Positions 19,842 to 29,006 are shown, numbered from the stretch's first letter. The stretch is 64,000 bases of DNA from Pseudomonas fluorescens HK44 (GCF_000217955.3 NZ_AFOY02000004.1:310001-374000); one strand, 5' to 3'. Program-made: numbers and translations. The notes: generated by a model not told the origin, from the letters alone.

Positions 19842-20402
19842 ATGAATGGTCCACAAAAAGCTAACGATCTGTTGGGGCAAATCCCCAAGTCCAAAGGCTT
19901 GCCACCGGTCCATTTGTGGAACCCTGACTTCTGCGGCGATATCGACATGCGTATCGCCCGCGACGGTACCTGGTATTACCTGGGCACGCCGATCGGGCGC
20001 AAGCCGATGGTCAAGCTGTTCTCCACCATCATTCGCCGCGACGGCGATGATTACTTCCTGATTACTCCGGTCGAGAAGGTCGGGATCAAGGTCGATGACG
20101 CGCCCTTCATTGCCGTGACGCTGGACGTTGAAGGCGAGGGCGAAGCCCAGCTGTTGCGCTTCACCACCAATGTTGATGAGCAGGCCGAGGCGGGTGCCGA
20201 GCATCCGTTGCTGGTGGTGATTGATCCGCTGACCCAGGAGCCCGCGCCTTACGTGCATGTACGCACCAACCTTGAAGCGCTGATCCATCGCAACGTGTTT
20301 TATCAACTGATCGAACTGGCCGTAACCCGAGAAATCGATGGGCAGCTCTGGTTGGGTGTCTGGAGCGGTGGCGAGTTTTTCCCTATCGGGCTTGAGCCGT
20401 AA
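19842..20402 (+). CDS. DUF1285 protein
   Basis: 186 residues, recognised by PPVHLWNPDFCGDIDMRI near the N-terminus and by TPVEKVGIKVDDAPF. This family has a PH-like/ferredoxin-like fold and an unknown role. No signal peptide is seen, so it is cytoplasmic. AGGAGAGCAGC precedes the start. It is probably co-transcribed with the lipoprotein gene. Confidence 0.88.
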   Translation: MNGPQKANDLLGQIPKSKGLPPVHLWNPDFCGDIDMRIARDGTWYYLGTPIGRKPMVKLFSTIIRRDGDDYFLITPVEKVGIKVDDAPFIAVTLDVEGEGEAQLLRFTTNVDEQAEAGAEHPLLVVIDPLTQEPAPYVHVRTNLEALIHRNVFYQLIELAVTREIDGQLWLGVWSGGEFFPIGLEP

Positions 20403-20465
20403 CGCGCAGTGCTTCTGTACGGCGAAAAATGGCCCGGTATTTAAACCAGGTCATGGCCGATGGGC

Positions 20466-21338
20466 TTACAAGCCCTTGCTCTTGAGCCGAACGGCATGTT
20501 CCACATAGAGACTGACCGGGCTCACGTTCCAGCTGGTGATCCCGGCCATTTGATTGACGGCGTCAAAATGGTCCATGGGGTAATCCGAGCGAATCACTTT
20601 CCCCAGGTGCGAGCTGTATCGGCCGACCAGCCCGTCGTTGGCGTCTTTCTCTTTATAAAATAACTTCGACAGCACGATGCAGTTGATATGGGTTGGATCG
20701 AGTATTTGCGGGGTTTGGAAGTTCTGCAGGATCCCGCTCCAGGAGTAGTAATACACGCCGTTTTCAATTTCGTTGCCTTCACCGCCCCAGACTTTCGGCA
20801 CCCCTTGCGGGTACTTGCGATTGAATTCAGCCAATCCTGCGCTGGTCAGCGATTCGAAAGCTGCTTGAGGGTCCTGCGGGTTTTTCGGGTGGCCGCTGAT
20901 CAATGAAATGAACGTGCCGACCGCGCTCAACAAGGCCAGCGCGAACGCTTCGGGCAACTCTCCGGGTGTCAGTGCCTTATGCAATTGGTCGGCAATCTCG
21001 GAGCCGTGATTGGGACAACTGACAGAGGTGACCGACGCGACCTTTTCCGGGTACAGCGCTGCTACGTAGCGGGCCGCCAGGGGGCCTTGGCTATGGCCGA
21101 TCAGGTTGACCCTGGCTGCGCCTGTTTCCTGCAAAATGCGGTTGACCTGTTCGAGCAGTTTTTCACCGCGTTCCTCATTGCCGTTGACGGCTGGAATATT
21201 GACGGCAAACACCCGGGCGCCCGCGTATTCCAGGGCTTCCTTGATATCGAAGAAGTAGGGATAACCGGCAATCGTATCGAAGCCGAAAAGGCCGTGAACC
21301 AAAACAATCGGGTATTGCGTAGACGCATCCATGTTCAT
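20466..21338 (-). CDS. Proteus-type (family I.1) triacylglycerol lipase
   Basis: An alpha/beta-hydrolase of 290 residues from ATG 21338, the start best placed behind [16 protein letters not shown] gives the oxyanion hole. [13 protein letters not shown] carries nucleophile Ser83. Asp lies in [10 protein letters not shown] and His in DHFDAVNQ. It resembles the lipase of Proteus mirabilis along its length, including DPTH and [14 protein letters not shown]. As in that enzyme, there is no signal peptide and no foldase gene nearby. SCPNHGS lies after the Ser. It may be cytoplasmic or exported by a type I system. Confidence 0.88.
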   Translation of the reverse strand: MNMDASTQYPIVLVHGLFGFDTIAGYPYFFDIKEALEYAGARVFAVNIPAVNGNEERGEKLLEQVNRILQETGAARVNLIGHSQGPLAARYVAALYPEKVASVTSVSCPNHGSEIADQLHKALTPGELPEAFALALLSAVGTFISLISGHPKNPQDPQAAFESLTSAGLAEFNRKYPQGVPKVWGGEGNEIENGVYYYSWSGILQNFQTPQILDPTHINCIVLSKLFYKEKDANDGLVGRYSSHLGKVIRSDYPMDHFDAVNQMAGITSWNVSPVSLYVEHAVRLKSKGL

Positions 21339-21476
21339 GCTTATACCTGTCGATAGCGGATTCAAGTGGAACAGATGCTATTGACTGCTTGATCTGTCGC
21401 GGCTAACCGTAGTTTACAAAGCGCAATGGTACAAATTGCTCCGGGCGGAGCAATGACCCCGTGTCGTGCTGGACGG

Positions 21477-22124
21477 TCAGCCGATTTCTTCGATGAATTC
21501 GTCCATGAAACGCTTCAGGCGTTCATGACGCAACTGAGCCAAATGCTTGCCGGTCGGCGTCTGGAATCCATTGGCGAGGTGCAACAACTTGGTCTGGAAG
21601 TGGTCGAGGCAGAAGCGTTTGTCGTCGTACTCACGCGATGTCGCCGTGGGATCCTGCGGATCATAGAGCGTGCTGCCCATTCGCCCGGCGATGTAAAACG
21701 TGCGGGCAACACCGAGCACGCCGAGGGAGTCGAGGCGATCGGCATCCTGGAGTATTTTTGCTTCAAGTGTGGTCGGTGCGATGTTCGCTGAAAAACTGTG
21801 GGCTTCGATGGCGTGAGCGACTGCCGCGCTTTTATGCATGGGCCAATCCAGCTGGCTGAGGATCGACGAGGCTTTTTCCGCCGCCAACCGCGAGGCCTGA
21901 GCGCGTAGCGGCGAGTTTTTTTCCACCGCCACACAGTCGTGCAGCAATACGGCCGCCAGCAACATTTCAAGGTCACCGCCTTCTTCGGTTTGAATCCGCT
22001 GAACGTTGCGCCACACCCGTTGCAAGTGCGACAGATCGTGGGCGCCATCCTCGGACGGATCCAGCGCGTGGGGCAGCAAGGTTGAGGCGAGGTTTTGCAG
22101 TGGGGCGAAGGCCGCGAGGCTCAT
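21477..22124 (-). CDS. HD-domain phosphohydrolase (YedJ-like)
   Basis: 215 residues from ATG 22124, which has AAAGGAATG just upstream. A longer frame to 22211 has no ribosome-binding site. Metal ligands are AHDLSHLQRV (His), LLHDCVAVEK (His-Asp) and LQDADRLDSLG (Asp). The family hydrolyses nucleotides or other phosphates, and the substrate is unknown. It is divergent from the GNAT gene and upstream of the lipase on the same strand. Confidence 0.88.
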   Translation of the reverse strand: MSLAAFAPLQNLASTLLPHALDPSEDGAHDLSHLQRVWRNVQRIQTEEGGDLEMLLAAVLLHDCVAVEKNSPLRAQASRLAAEKASSILSQLDWPMHKSAAVAHAIEAHSFSANIAPTTLEAKILQDADRLDSLGVLGVARTFYIAGRMGSTLYDPQDPTATSREYDDKRFCLDHFQTKLLHLANGFQTPTGKHLAQLRHERLKRFMDEFIEEIG

Positions 22125-22246
22125 AACATTCCTTTTGTGCGGAGCACTTTTGTGACGCCGCCGGTAGATTAAGTTTTGAAGTGACATGTGACGAGCGCTG
22201 ATCGCCGACATAGTATGGCGGTTTCAACTGTTCACAAGGCACGTCC

Positions 22247-22729
22247 ATGTCGATCGAAATCCGTCCGGCCACCCCCAGCGATGCGCCACAAATTCTTGCG
22301 TTCATCACCGAGCTTGCCGACTACGAGCGCGCCCGGCATGAAGTCATCGCCAGTGTCGCCGACATCGAACGCAGCCTGTTCAGCGAAGGCGCTACCGCCC
22401 ATGGCCTGATCTGTCTGCGCGACGGTTTGCCGATTGGCTTCGCGGTGTTTTTCTTCAGCTATTCGACCTGGTTGGGCAGTAACTGCCTGTACCTCGAAGA
22501 CCTCTACATCACCCCCGAACAACGCGGTGGCGGCGCCGGCAAACAACTGCTGCGCCACCTCGCAAAAGTCGCCTGCGCCAACGACTGCGGCCGCTTCGAA
22601 TGGAGCGTGCTGGAATGGAACAAGTCAGCTATCGACTTCTACAAGTCCCTCGGCGCCCAGCCGCAGGAAGAGTGGGTGCGTTATCGCATGGATGGGGCGG
22701 TGTTGCGGGAGTTTGCCGAGGGCAATTGA
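22247..22729 (+). CDS. GNAT-family N-acetyltransferase
   Basis: A 160-residue acetyl-CoA-dependent acetyltransferase. LYLEDLYITPEQRGGGAGKQLLRHL is the acetyl-CoA loop (motif A). WNKSAIDFYKSLGAQPQEEW is the C-terminal motif B. The general look is that of diamine/thialysine acetyltransferases (SpeG/SSAT type), but the substrate is inferred only. Confidence 0.9.
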   Translation: MSIEIRPATPSDAPQILAFITELADYERARHEVIASVADIERSLFSEGATAHGLICLRDGLPIGFAVFFFSYSTWLGSNCLYLEDLYITPEQRGGGAGKQLLRHLAKVACANDCGRFEWSVLEWNKSAIDFYKSLGAQPQEEWVRYRMDGAVLREFAEGN

Positions 22730-22748
22730 TCGCAAGCGGCGTCTGTCA

Positions 22749-22812
22749 AAGATTGCAGCCTTCGGCAGCTCCATCGATTCAAGGAGCTGCCGGAGGCTGC
22801 GATCTTTTTTAT
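22749..22812. terminator. Large hairpin terminator with REP-like sequence
   Basis: AAGATTGCAGCCTTCGGCAG (22749 on) pairs imperfectly with the run ending GGAGGCTGCGATCTT, then T6. This GCAGCC-TTCGGCAGCTCC hairpin is a common intergenic repeat of fluorescent pseudomonads, here ending the GNAT gene. Confidence 0.75.
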
Positions 22813-22947
22813 GGGCAAGAAAAATTCGAGATATCCTTCAAACAAGTAAATCCCAATATGTAGGATTAATATTTATATATTGAGATTGTTCTGCGTCCAA
22901 GTTTATAGTCCAGCTCACTCACTGCCAAAAACAAAACAGGTGAAGCG

Positions 22948-23949
22948 ATGCTGGCGCAATTGATCGCGCTCGATTGGGGGGCGACGTCCCTTCGTGCGTA
23001 CAAGCTCGGCCCGAATGGTGGCGTCATCGATCAGCGGTCACTGGCGTCGGGGATCATGCAGTTGCCGAAAGCGCCGCGGGTGATCGCCGGTCAGTTGTGC
23101 ACCGACGGATTTGAACTGGCGTTCGATGATGCCTGCGGTGACTGGCTCGATGCGCGTCCCGGTCTTCCGGTGATTGCCTGCGGTATGGTCGGCAGTGCGC
23201 AGGGCTGGCGTGAAGCGTCTTACTGCGATACTCCGGCGAATGTCGCCAATCTCGGTAATTCCCTACAAGTCGTGCGCAGCCTGCGCGGCGTCGATGTGCA
23301 TATCGTACCCGGTGTCATCCAGCGTTCGCGGCTGCCGAATGTGATGCGCGGCGAGGAAACCCAGGTCCTTGGCGTGCTGCAAAACCTGCCTGCGGGGGCG
23401 GGGGACAATCTGTTGATCGGCCTGCCGGGCAGCCATTCGAAATGGGTGGAAGTGACCGACAGCTGCATCACTCATTTCGACACGTTCATGACTGGCGAAC
23501 TGTTCGCTGTGCTGAGCGAACACAGCATTCTCGGGCGCACGCAACAGCGCGGCGTCGCCTTCGACTGCGGAGCCTTTGATCGCGGCGTGCAGGTGGCGCT
23601 GTCGGTGGACGGTGAGATCGGCCCGCTGTCGACGCTGTTCAGTTCTCGCAGTCTCGGCTTGATCGGTGAACTCAGCGCCAAGGAGCAGCCGGACTATCTG
23701 TCCGGTTTGTTGATCGGCCATGAGCTGGCGGCGCTGGCAACGGTGCATCGCCATCGCCACCACAGCAAAAAGCTTCCTTCGATCGTTCTGATCGGCAATA
23801 CCCAACTCTGCACCCGCTATCAGCGTGCCCTCGCTACCTGCGGTTTTCCTCATGTGACCTTGGCTGAACAAGCGACCGAACGCGGTTTGTGGCAACTGGC
23901 GGTCGCGGCTGGCTTGCTCGGCAAAAGTGCTCCCGTTCAACCCGACTAG
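22948..23949 (+). CDS. dgoK: 2-dehydro-3-deoxygalactonokinase
   Basis: Phosphorylates 2-keto-3-deoxy-galactonate (De Ley-Doudoroff pathway). The 333 residues begin IALDWGATSLRAYKL, the family's phosphate-1 block. GSAQGWREASYCDTPAN and LIGLPGSHSKWV are other DgoK landmarks. It is separated by only 9 bp from the aldolase gene. The AT-rich region before it (22813-22947) contains CAATAT/ATATTG inverted arms (22854-22882), a possible operator for the IclR regulator. Confidence 0.93.
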   Translation: MLAQLIALDWGATSLRAYKLGPNGGVIDQRSLASGIMQLPKAPRVIAGQLCTDGFELAFDDACGDWLDARPGLPVIACGMVGSAQGWREASYCDTPANVANLGNSLQVVRSLRGVDVHIVPGVIQRSRLPNVMRGEETQVLGVLQNLPAGAGDNLLIGLPGSHSKWVEVTDSCITHFDTFMTGELFAVLSEHSILGRTQQRGVAFDCGAFDRGVQVALSVDGEIGPLSTLFSSRSLGLIGELSAKEQPDYLSGLLIGHELAALATVHRHRHHSKKLPSIVLIGNTQLCTRYQRALATCGFPHVTLAEQATERGLWQLAVAAGLLGKSAPVQPD

Positions 23950-23958
23950 AGGTCTGAC

Positions 23959-24588
23959 ATGCTCAAGCAAGCACTGGCAACAAACGGACTGATCGCGATC
24001 CTTCGCGGCCTGCGCCCACAAGAGGCGGCAGCCATCGGCGAGGTTCTGTACCTGGCCGGTTTCCGGGTTATCGAAGTGCCGCTCAATTCCCCTGAACCCT
24101 ATGAAAGCATCCACATCCTGCGCAGCACGTTGCCTGCCGATTGCCTGATCGGCGCGGGTACGGTGCTGACCCCGGAGCAGGTCGCGCAGGTGAAAGTCGC
24201 CGGTGGTCAGGTGATTGTCATGCCCCACAGCGATACCAAGGTCCTGCGTGCGGCAAAGGCTGCCGGCTTGTACCTGGCGCCGGGTGTGGCAACCCCGACC
24301 GAAGCGTTCGCCGCACTGGCTGAAGGCGCGGATGTGCTGAAGATGTTCCCGGCCGAGCAGATGGGCCCGGCGGTAGTGAAGGCCTGGCTCGCAGTATTGC
24401 CGGCCGGGACCGTGCTGGTGCCGGTGGGCGGGATTACTCCAGACAACCTGCAGGCGTTTGTCGAGGCAGGCGTCAAAGGCTTTGGCCTGGGTTCCGGGTT
24501 GTTCAAGCCGGGCCTCACGCCGGAGGAAGTGGCCGTTCGGGCCGGGGCGTATGTCGCGGCCTGGAACGCGCTGCACTTCGAGTTGTAG
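23959..24588 (+). CDS. dgoA: 2-dehydro-3-deoxy-6-phosphogalactonate aldolase
   Basis: A class-I KDPG/KDPGal aldolase that gives pyruvate and glyceraldehyde 3-phosphate. In its 209 residues GLIAILRGLRPQEA has the catalytic Glu/Arg region, GAGTVLTPEQ the next block, and LKMFPAEQMGP the Schiff-base Lys. VPVGGITPDNL is the phosphate site. The monofunctional length fits Pseudomonas, where the dehydratase is a separate gene. No dgoD is present in this window. Confidence 0.93.
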   Translation: MLKQALATNGLIAILRGLRPQEAAAIGEVLYLAGFRVIEVPLNSPEPYESIHILRSTLPADCLIGAGTVLTPEQVAQVKVAGGQVIVMPHSDTKVLRAAKAAGLYLAPGVATPTEAFAALAEGADVLKMFPAEQMGPAVVKAWLAVLPAGTVLVPVGGITPDNLQAFVEAGVKGFGLGSGLFKPGLTPEEVAVRAGAYVAAWNALHFEL

Positions 24589-24648
24589 TGGCGGCACGCG
24601 GGCAACCATAATGCCGCCCGTTCACTCGCTCAACGGTAAGGCTGGACT

Positions 24649-25452
24649 ATGCAGGAAGAGCTCTCGAAAAATGCCGCGCCAACCGGCACCCAAACGTTGT
24701 TGCGTGGTTTGGCGGTGGTGCATGCCGTGGCCGGCGGCGCTCGTGACCTCAAGGAAATCGCCCGGCTGATCGGTACCACACGCAGCACCACGCACCGCTT
24801 GGCCAGTTGCCTGGTGGACGAGCGATACCTGCGCGTGGTGCCGCAAGTGGGTTACCTGCTCGGACCCAAGCTGATCGAGTTGGGTTTTCAGGCTCGTGAA
24901 GAGCTGCCGCTGGTGACCCTCGCCGGGCCGTATCTGGACGAGTTGTCGGCGTTGACCGGCGACACTATCCATCTGGCGATCCGTGAAGGCGACGAGGTGC
25001 TGTACTTGCACAAGATTCCGGGGCGCAATGGCCCGGAAATGCGCTCGCGAGTCGGTCATCGCATGCCACTGGCGCGTACCGGGATTGGCAAGGCGCTGAT
25101 GCTTGATGACTCGCAGCAGGAATGGCAGCGGCTGTATCAGGCCAGCTTGCCGGTGGGTGGGAAGAGTCAGTTCTGGCCGCAGCTTCCCGAGCAATCCTGG
25201 GAGCAGTTTCAGCAGCGCATGCTGGAATATGCGGCGGGTGGTTACGCGTTCGATCTGGAAGACAATGAACCATCGATCCGCTGTGTGGCAGCACCGGTTC
25301 GCGATGCCAGTCGGCGGATCGTCGCCGGTATCAGCATCGCCAGCACCGTACCGTACATGCCGCTGGAAAAAATGGCCGAGCTGATTCCCCTGATCAAAGG
25401 AGTCACGGCTCGGCTGTCGGCGGAGCTTGGGGGGCAGGTTCTAAGCCGCTAA
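24649..25452 (+). CDS. IclR-family regulator, probably of galactonate use
   Basis: 267 residues. The N-terminal winged HTH runs over about 15-75 (QTLLRGLAVVHAV; IARLIGTTRSTTHRL). The effector domain follows, with MRSRVGHRMPLARTGIGKAL and a C-terminal IAAPV-like block (RCVAAPVRDASRRIVAGISI). Placed directly after dgoK-dgoA, it probably controls them. A 7-bp GGCGGCA/TGCCGCC hairpin lies in the 60-bp gap before it. The next genes downstream are remnants, so the original operon seems shortened. Confidence 0.88.
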   Translation: MQEELSKNAAPTGTQTLLRGLAVVHAVAGGARDLKEIARLIGTTRSTTHRLASCLVDERYLRVVPQVGYLLGPKLIELGFQAREELPLVTLAGPYLDELSALTGDTIHLAIREGDEVLYLHKIPGRNGPEMRSRVGHRMPLARTGIGKALMLDDSQQEWQRLYQASLPVGGKSQFWPQLPEQSWEQFQQRMLEYAAGGYAFDLEDNEPSIRCVAAPVRDASRRIVAGISIASTVPYMPLEKMAELIPLIKGVTARLSAELGGQVLSR

Positions 25453-25459
25453 AGTCTGC

Positions 25460-25775
25460 TCAGACTTTCAAGGTCGCCTTGTCGATGACGAAGCGATACT
25501 TCACCTCGCCGGCGATCATGTGGCTGTAAGCTTCATTGATCTGGCGAATGTCGAGCATTTGGATGTCGCCAATGATGCTGTGCTCGGCGCAGAAATCCAG
25601 CACTTCCCGGGTTTCTGCGATACCACCATCAATGAGCCGCACCCTCGCGGCGACCTTCTTCGGACTTGCTCGCCAAGCGGGTGAGCAGTGTCACTTCAGC
25701 GCCCACGGCCTTGGCGAATTTGATGCCCATGTGGCCAAGGCCACTCATGCCGAGAAGACCGACTTTGTCGCCGGT
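25460..25775 (-). pseudogene. Zinc alcohol dehydrogenase remnant, internally deleted
   Basis: The minus strand reads GDKVGLLGMSGLGHMGIKFA and KAVGAEVTLLTR, the Rossmann region of an MDR alcohol dehydrogenase of the YahK type. It then runs to a stop after GRREGAAH. In another frame RLIDGGIAETREVLDFCAEH and NEAYSHMIAGEVKYRFVIDK follow, the normal C-terminus. The part between, and the whole zinc catalytic N-terminus, are missing. It cannot encode a working enzyme. Confidence 0.85.
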
Positions 25776-25959
25776 GCAGTATTTGAAGCGCTTGCGATTG
25801 CTCAAGGCGCAGCAGTTGTTGCTGTTGGAAGGGTTGGGAGTGGCGCAGGTTGTGCAGGTTGCGCAACGGGTGGGGTATCAGAGCACGTTGCAGTTCAGTC
25901 GCGAGTACCAACGCTACTTTGAGCGTAATCCGGGGAGGAGAGGGTGGCTTGGATTTCAG
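25766..25959 (+). pseudogene. AraC-family regulator remnant (C-terminal HTH only)
   Basis: The plus strand reads SPVQYLKRLRLLKAQQLLLL and VAQRVGYQSTLQFSREYQRY, then FERNPGRRG, which is the second half of an AraC HTH domain. The N-terminal sensor domain and first HTH are gone. The fragment begins exactly where the dehydrogenase fragment on the other strand ends (about 25766-25776), so a deletion joined two neighbouring genes. An extra inserted-looking VVQ in the helix region suggests further decay. Confidence 0.8.
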
Positions 25960-25998
25960 GCGCTGCTACAGGGGGTGGTGTCGTTTTCTCCAGGTAAC

Positions 25999-26030
25999 AA
26001 AAAGGCCCCCATTCCGGGAGCCTTGATGTT
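25999..26030 (-). terminator. Terminator of etfQO
   Basis: On the minus strand AAGGC-TCCC pairs with GGGG-GCCTT and is followed by T5, 13 bp beyond the etfQO stop codon. Confidence 0.75.
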
Positions 26031-26042
26031 TAGCTAGACGAC

Positions 26043-27707
26043 TTACATGTTCGGGTAAGTCGGGCCGCCGGCACCTTCCGGCGTTACCCAGGTGATGTTC
26101 TGCGCAGGGTCCTTGATGTCGCAGGTCTTGCAGTGCACGCAGTTCTGGGCATTGATCTGGAAGCGCTTCTCGCCGTCTTCCTTGGTGATCACTTCATACA
26201 CGCCAGCCGGGCAGTAACGCTGAGCAGGCTCATCGTACAGCGGCAGGTTCTTGCTGATCGGGATGCTCGCGTCGGCCAGCTTCAGGTGGCAAGGCTGTTC
26301 TTCTTCGTGGTTGGTACCGGAGATGAACACCGAGCTGAGTTTGTCGAAGCTGAGTTTGCCGTCCGGTTTCGGGTAGTCGATTTTCTTGCTGTCGGCCGCG
26401 AGTTTGAGGCACGCGTAGTCCGGCTTGGTGTCGTGCAAGGTGAACGGCAGTTTGCCGCCGAAGATATTCTGGTCGAGCCAGTTGAAGCCACCGCCGACGA
26501 TAGCGCCGTACTTGTGGATCGCCGGGCCGAAGTTACGGCTGGCGAACAGTTCTTCGTAGAGCCAGCTGGCTTTGAACGATTCAACGTAGCTGTTCAGTTC
26601 ATCAGCGCCTTCGGAGCCTGCGAACAGGGCGTCGGCCACGGCGTCAGCGGCGAGCATGCCGGACTTCATCGCGGTGTGACTGCCTTTGATCTTGGCGAAG
26701 TTCAAGGTGCCGAGGTCACAACCGATCAGCGCGCCACCCTTGAAGACCATCTTCGGCAGCGAGTTCAGGCCACCTTTGCAGATGGCGCGGGCGCCGTAGC
26801 TGATGCGCTTGCCGCCTTCCAGGTACTGCTTGAGCACCGGGTGATGCTTGAGGCGCTGGAACTCGTCGAACGGCGACAGGAATGTGTTGCTGTAGGACAG
26901 ATCAACGATCAGGCCGACCACCACCTGGTTGTTTTCCAGGTGATAGAGGAACGAGCCACCGGTGTTTTCGGTGCCCATGATGTCCAGCGGCCAACCGGCG
27001 GTGTGCACCACCAGGCCTGGCTGATGCTTGGCCGGGTCGATTTCCCAGATTTCCTTCAGGCCAATGCCGTAGTGCTGGGCGTCGGCGTCGGTGTCGAGGT
27101 TGAAGCGCTTGATCAGTTGCTTACCGATGTGGCCGCGGCAGCCTTCGGCGAACAGCGTGTACTTGCCACGCAGTTCCATGCCTGGGGTGTACAGGCCTTC
27201 TTTCGGATTGCCTTCACGGTCAACGCCCAGGTCACCGGTGATGATCCCGCGAACCACGCCGTTTTCGTCGAACAGTGCTTCCTGAGCGGCGAAGCCTGGG
27301 TAGATCTCTACGCCCAGGTTCTCGGCTTGCTGGGCCAGCCAGCGGCACAGGTTGCCCAGGGAGATGATGTAGTTGCCTTCGTTGTGCATGGTCTTGGGCA
27401 CAAAGAGGTCTGGAATCTTGATCGCGCCATCGGCGTTCTTCAGAACAAAGATGTCATCGCGAGTGACCGGGGTGTTCAGCGGCGCGCCGAGTTCTTTCCA
27501 GTCCGGGAACAGTTCGTTCAGCGCTCGAGGTTCGAACACCGCGCCAGACAGAATGTGAGCGCCGACTTCGGAGCCTTTTTCGACCACGCAGACGCTAATT
27601 TCCTTACCGGCTTCGGTGGCCTTCTGCTTCAATCGGCAGGCGGCGGAAAGACCAGCGGGGCCGGCACCGACGATGACCACGTCGAATTCCATGTATTCGC
27701 GTTCCAC
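26043..27707 (-). CDS. Electron transfer flavoprotein-ubiquinone oxidoreductase
   Basis: Takes electrons from reduced ETF and passes them to ubiquinone at the inner membrane. The 554 residues have VVIVGAGPAGLSAACRLKQK (FAD site) near residue 10 and GAHILSGAVFEPRALNELFP. The C-terminal [4Fe-4S] ferredoxin domain has CVHCKTCDIKDPAQNITW. It starts with GTG 27707 behind TAGGAGATAA. It is divergent from etfB-etfA, which encode its electron donor. Together they serve acyl-CoA dehydrogenases of beta-oxidation and of amino-acid breakdown. Confidence 0.95.
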   Translation of the reverse strand: MEREYMEFDVVIVGAGPAGLSAACRLKQKATEAGKEISVCVVEKGSEVGAHILSGAVFEPRALNELFPDWKELGAPLNTPVTRDDIFVLKNADGAIKIPDLFVPKTMHNEGNYIISLGNLCRWLAQQAENLGVEIYPGFAAQEALFDENGVVRGIITGDLGVDREGNPKEGLYTPGMELRGKYTLFAEGCRGHIGKQLIKRFNLDTDADAQHYGIGLKEIWEIDPAKHQPGLVVHTAGWPLDIMGTENTGGSFLYHLENNQVVVGLIVDLSYSNTFLSPFDEFQRLKHHPVLKQYLEGGKRISYGARAICKGGLNSLPKMVFKGGALIGCDLGTLNFAKIKGSHTAMKSGMLAADAVADALFAGSEGADELNSYVESFKASWLYEELFASRNFGPAIHKYGAIVGGGFNWLDQNIFGGKLPFTLHDTKPDYACLKLAADSKKIDYPKPDGKLSFDKLSSVFISGTNHEEEQPCHLKLADASIPISKNLPLYDEPAQRYCPAGVYEVITKEDGEKRFQINAQNCVHCKTCDIKDPAQNITWVTPEGAGGPTYPNM

Positions 27708-27863
27708 AGGTTATCTCCTACTCAAGGCTCAACAGTTTTTTTTCTAATTGGAGGTTTGGTGTCGCATCCATGAATCCCTGCACAACGCTGGGAGAGGACA
27801 ATCGATGAGCCACCTTTCTCTCTGGGCGGCGCATTATATCTACACCACTCTTAGCGTCCAATA

Positions 27864-27877
27864 CAAACGTTTGTTTG
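27864..27877. promoter_or_regulatory. PsrA-like operator between etfQO and etfB
   Basis: CAAAC-GTTT-GTTTG matches the published PsrA consensus [G/C]AAAC(N2-4)GTTT[G/C]. PsrA is the fatty-acid-responsive TetR regulator of Pseudomonas. The box lies 157 bp upstream of etfQO and 378 bp upstream of etfB. The rest of the 547-bp gap (27708-28254) shows no gene. Confidence 0.5.
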
Positions 27878-28011
27878 AATTTGCTCCAGCCCAGATAAAT
27901 CAAAGAAGCACGGCTTACGACTGGCCATTTTGGCGTATTGACCGGAATAGGTGTTCCGGTCAAGATACGGGCGGTTTTGCGCTCGCCGTAGGCTGACTGT
28001 TGGTTTCAAGA

Positions 28012-28179
28012 GCACCTCTAAAAACAGGGCGAAGGCAGTACAAGGTGACGCGCTGCGCAGGTTTGGCGCGAAGTTTACACGTCGCGACAAAGAATGACTC
28101 GTTAGTCACGACTGACGAACGGTCATCGCGCTTCGTGAGCTGGGTCACCCATTACAAATGCCGGCGTTTTTAGAGGTGC
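28012..28179. repeat. 14-bp inverted repeat flanking the etfB upstream region
   Basis: GCACCTCTAAAAAC (28012-28025) recurs inverted as GTTTTTAGAGGTGC (28166-28179). A hairpin with a 140-nt loop, or a pair of protein sites, is possible. Its meaning is unknown. Confidence 0.6.
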
Positions 28180-28254
28180 CCTTGTGCCCGATGAGCATCA
28201 ATCGCCAGGTTCGCCTAGGCGACTTTCTTTTCACCGGAGAGTAACGAGGAATCC

Positions 28255-29004
28255 ATGAAGGTTCTTGTAGCTGTCAAACGAGTGGTCGACTATAACGTCA
28301 AGGTTCGCGTCAAAGCGGACAACTCCGGCGTCGATCTCGCTAACGTCAAGATGTCGATGAACCCTTTCTGCGAAATTGCAGTGGAAGAAGCCGTACGCCT
28401 GAAAGAAAAAGGTGTTGCGACTGAAATCGTCGTCGTCTCCATCGGCCCGTCCACCGCTCAAGAGCAACTGCGCACCGCGCTGGCTCTGGGTGCCGACCGC
28501 GCCATCCTCGTCGAATCCGCCGAAGACCTGACTTCCCTGGCCGTTGCCAAGCTGCTCAAGGCTGTTGTCGACAAGGAACAGCCTCAGCTGGTGATCCTTG
28601 GCAAACAAGCCATCGACAGCGACAACAACCAGACTGGCCAGATGCTCGCTGCACTGAGCGGTTACGGTCAGGGCACGTTCGCCTCGAAAGTCGAAGTCAC
28701 TGGCGACAACGTGGCCGTGACCCGCGAAATCGACGGCGGCGCGCAGACAGTTTCGCTGAAACTGCCGGCCATCGTCACCACCGACCTGCGTTTGAACGAG
28801 CCGCGCTATGCGTCCCTGCCAAACATCATGAAAGCCAAGAAGAAGCCGCTTGAAGTGCTGACTCCTGACGCTTTGGGCGTTTCCACCGCCTCCACCAACA
28901 AGACCGTGAAAGTCGAAGCGCCGGCTGCACGCAGCGCAGGCATCAAGGTCAAGTCGGTGGCTGAACTGGTCGAGAAACTGAAAAACGAAGCGAAGGTAAT
29001 CTAA
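28255..29004 (+). CDS. etfB: Electron transfer flavoprotein beta subunit
   Basis: 249 residues beginning [20 protein letters not shown], the ETF-beta start. [14 protein letters not shown] binds AMP, and [20 protein letters not shown] is the recognition region for dehydrogenase partners. It pairs with EtfA, and 2 bp separate the two genes. Confidence 0.97.
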   Translation: MKVLVAVKRVVDYNVKVRVKADNSGVDLANVKMSMNPFCEIAVEEAVRLKEKGVATEIVVVSIGPSTAQEQLRTALALGADRAILVESAEDLTSLAVAKLLKAVVDKEQPQLVILGKQAIDSDNNQTGQMLAALSGYGQGTFASKVEVTGDNVAVTREIDGGAQTVSLKLPAIVTTDLRLNEPRYASLPNIMKAKKKPLEVLTPDALGVSTASTNKTVKVEAPAARSAGIKVKSVAELVEKLKNEAKVI

Positions 29005-29006
29005 TC

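Noticed and set aside
26133..27773. 546-codon open frame on the plus strand
   Set aside because: Antisense to the ETF-ubiquinone oxidoreductase gene. No domain or ribosome-binding site.
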